DNA from: DASPLH01 sp035627675
GTDB taxonomy: Bacteria > Acidobacteriota > Terriglobia > Terriglobales > Acidobacteriaceae
DNA: 6,108 nucleotides
Assembly: GCA_035627675.1 (NCBI GenBank)
Contig: DASPLH010000056.1
Coordinates: forward strand, 1-6,108
Direction of reading: 5' to 3'
The notes under the pieces: generated by a model
Told to the model about the DNA's origin: nothing
The model's input: the letters and a program-made list of their open reading frames with translations, nothing else
Database searches by the model: none
Program-made: the position numbers and the translations under genes
Part shown: one piece after another, positions 5,734-6,108 of the stretch
How the letters are laid out: each line of letters starts with the position of its first letter
Numbering within the stretch: position 1 is the first letter of the stretch

Positions 5734-6108
5734 TTACGCAGCTCTCACCATCAACTGCTGCGATTCCGCGATCACCTGCCGATACAGCCGCGCATAACCG
5801 TCGGCCATCCTTGAGGCCGAAAACCCCGACCGCACCCAGTGGCGACACTCCTCCGGCCAGATGTGGTCGAGGTCGTGCAGCGCCGCGACCATCGCGTCCA
5901 GCGTCCTGACCACGAACCCGGTGTGCCCATGGTCCACGACGTCGGGCAGCGCCCCGCTTCGAAAGGCCACCACGGGCGTGCCACAAGCCTGCGCTTCCAG
6001 CGCCACCAGCGAGCTGGTCTCCGCTGCAAGCGACGTGACCAGCAGCGCGCGCGCATGGCCCAACAACTCGAGCTTCTCCGCGAACGAAGGCACCTCGACG
6101 AAGCGTAC
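5734..6108 (-). CDS. GT4-type glycosyltransferase, C-terminal part (5' end beyond window)
   Basis: The minus-strand frame ends at TAA (5734-5736) and stays open to the right edge, so only the last 124 residues are seen. They are the C-terminal Rossmann half of a GT-B glycosyltransferase. The E-x7-E motif (visible residues 30 and 38, in AETSSLVALEAQACGTPVVAF) and the following GALPDVVDHGHTGFVV bind the nucleotide-sugar donor in GT4 enzymes. A helical end with a Trp-rich segment follows. Such enzymes transfer sugars to lipids, polysaccharides, proteins or small acceptors on the cytoplasmic side; neither donor nor acceptor can be read here. A GTG at 6093-6091 is an internal valine, since family-like sequence (RFVEVPSFAEK) continues upstream of it. 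It is convergent to dapA and probably unrelated to lysine synthesis. Confidence 0.88.
   Translation of the reverse strand, partial: VRFVEVPSFAEKLELLGHARALLVTSLAAETSSLVALEAQACGTPVVAFRSGALPDVVDHGHTGFVVRTLDAMVAALHDLDHIWPEECRHWVRSGFSASRMADGYARLYRQVIAESQQLMVRAA

Noticed and set aside
6091..6093. GTG start for the minus-strand glycosyltransferase, giving a 119-residue gene
   Set aside because: The frame stays open to the window edge with family-like sequence, and GT4 enzymes are usually about 350-400 residues, so this is an internal valine.

Overview
The window is a high-GC bacterial chromosomal segment dominated by a four-gene plus-strand cluster for the aspartate branch leading to lysine and diaminopimelate: asd, lysC, dapB and dapA (1447-5612). 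The genes are packed like an operon. asd and lysC share a 4-bp ATGA stop-start overlap, lysC and dapB are 19 bp apart, and dapB and dapA are 68 bp apart. The products act in the order LysC, Asd, DapA, DapB and convert L-aspartate to tetrahydrodipicolinate, the precursor of meso-diaminopimelate (peptidoglycan) and lysine. The later dap genes are not here, because the cluster ends at a convergent gene.

Organism: I favour an Acidobacteriota-like Gram-negative soil bacterium. The reasons are the high GC, an Asd of the archaeal/fungal-like class, a short DapB with a GxGKxG nucleotide loop, and a GTCATCCTGAGG-type intergenic hairpin of a kind I recall from that phylum. This is inference; no marker gene settles it.

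Layout. 1-140: C-terminal end of an unidentified protein. 141-250: spacer with one small hairpin. 251-1264: AI-2E family multi-pass membrane protein. 1265-1446: very GC-rich spacer that turns AT-richer just before asd, where there is a plausible extended -10 promoter and a good Shine-Dalgarno. 1447-5612: asd-lysC-dapB-dapA. 5613-5733: convergent spacer with a 12-bp perfect hairpin followed by a T-rich stretch, the likely cluster terminator. 5734-6108: minus-strand C-terminal part of a GT4-type glycosyltransferase that runs off the right edge.

Control, as far as residues show: LysC keeps the lysine-site and ACT residues of E. coli aspartokinase III, while DapA has lost both histidines of the E. 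coli allosteric site. This suggests feedback acts mainly at LysC. I found no undescribed system. The points worth a second look are the Asd C-terminal tail and overlap, the heptamer repeats in front of dapA, the intergenic hairpin, and the cofactor and allosteric residue differences in DapB and DapA.
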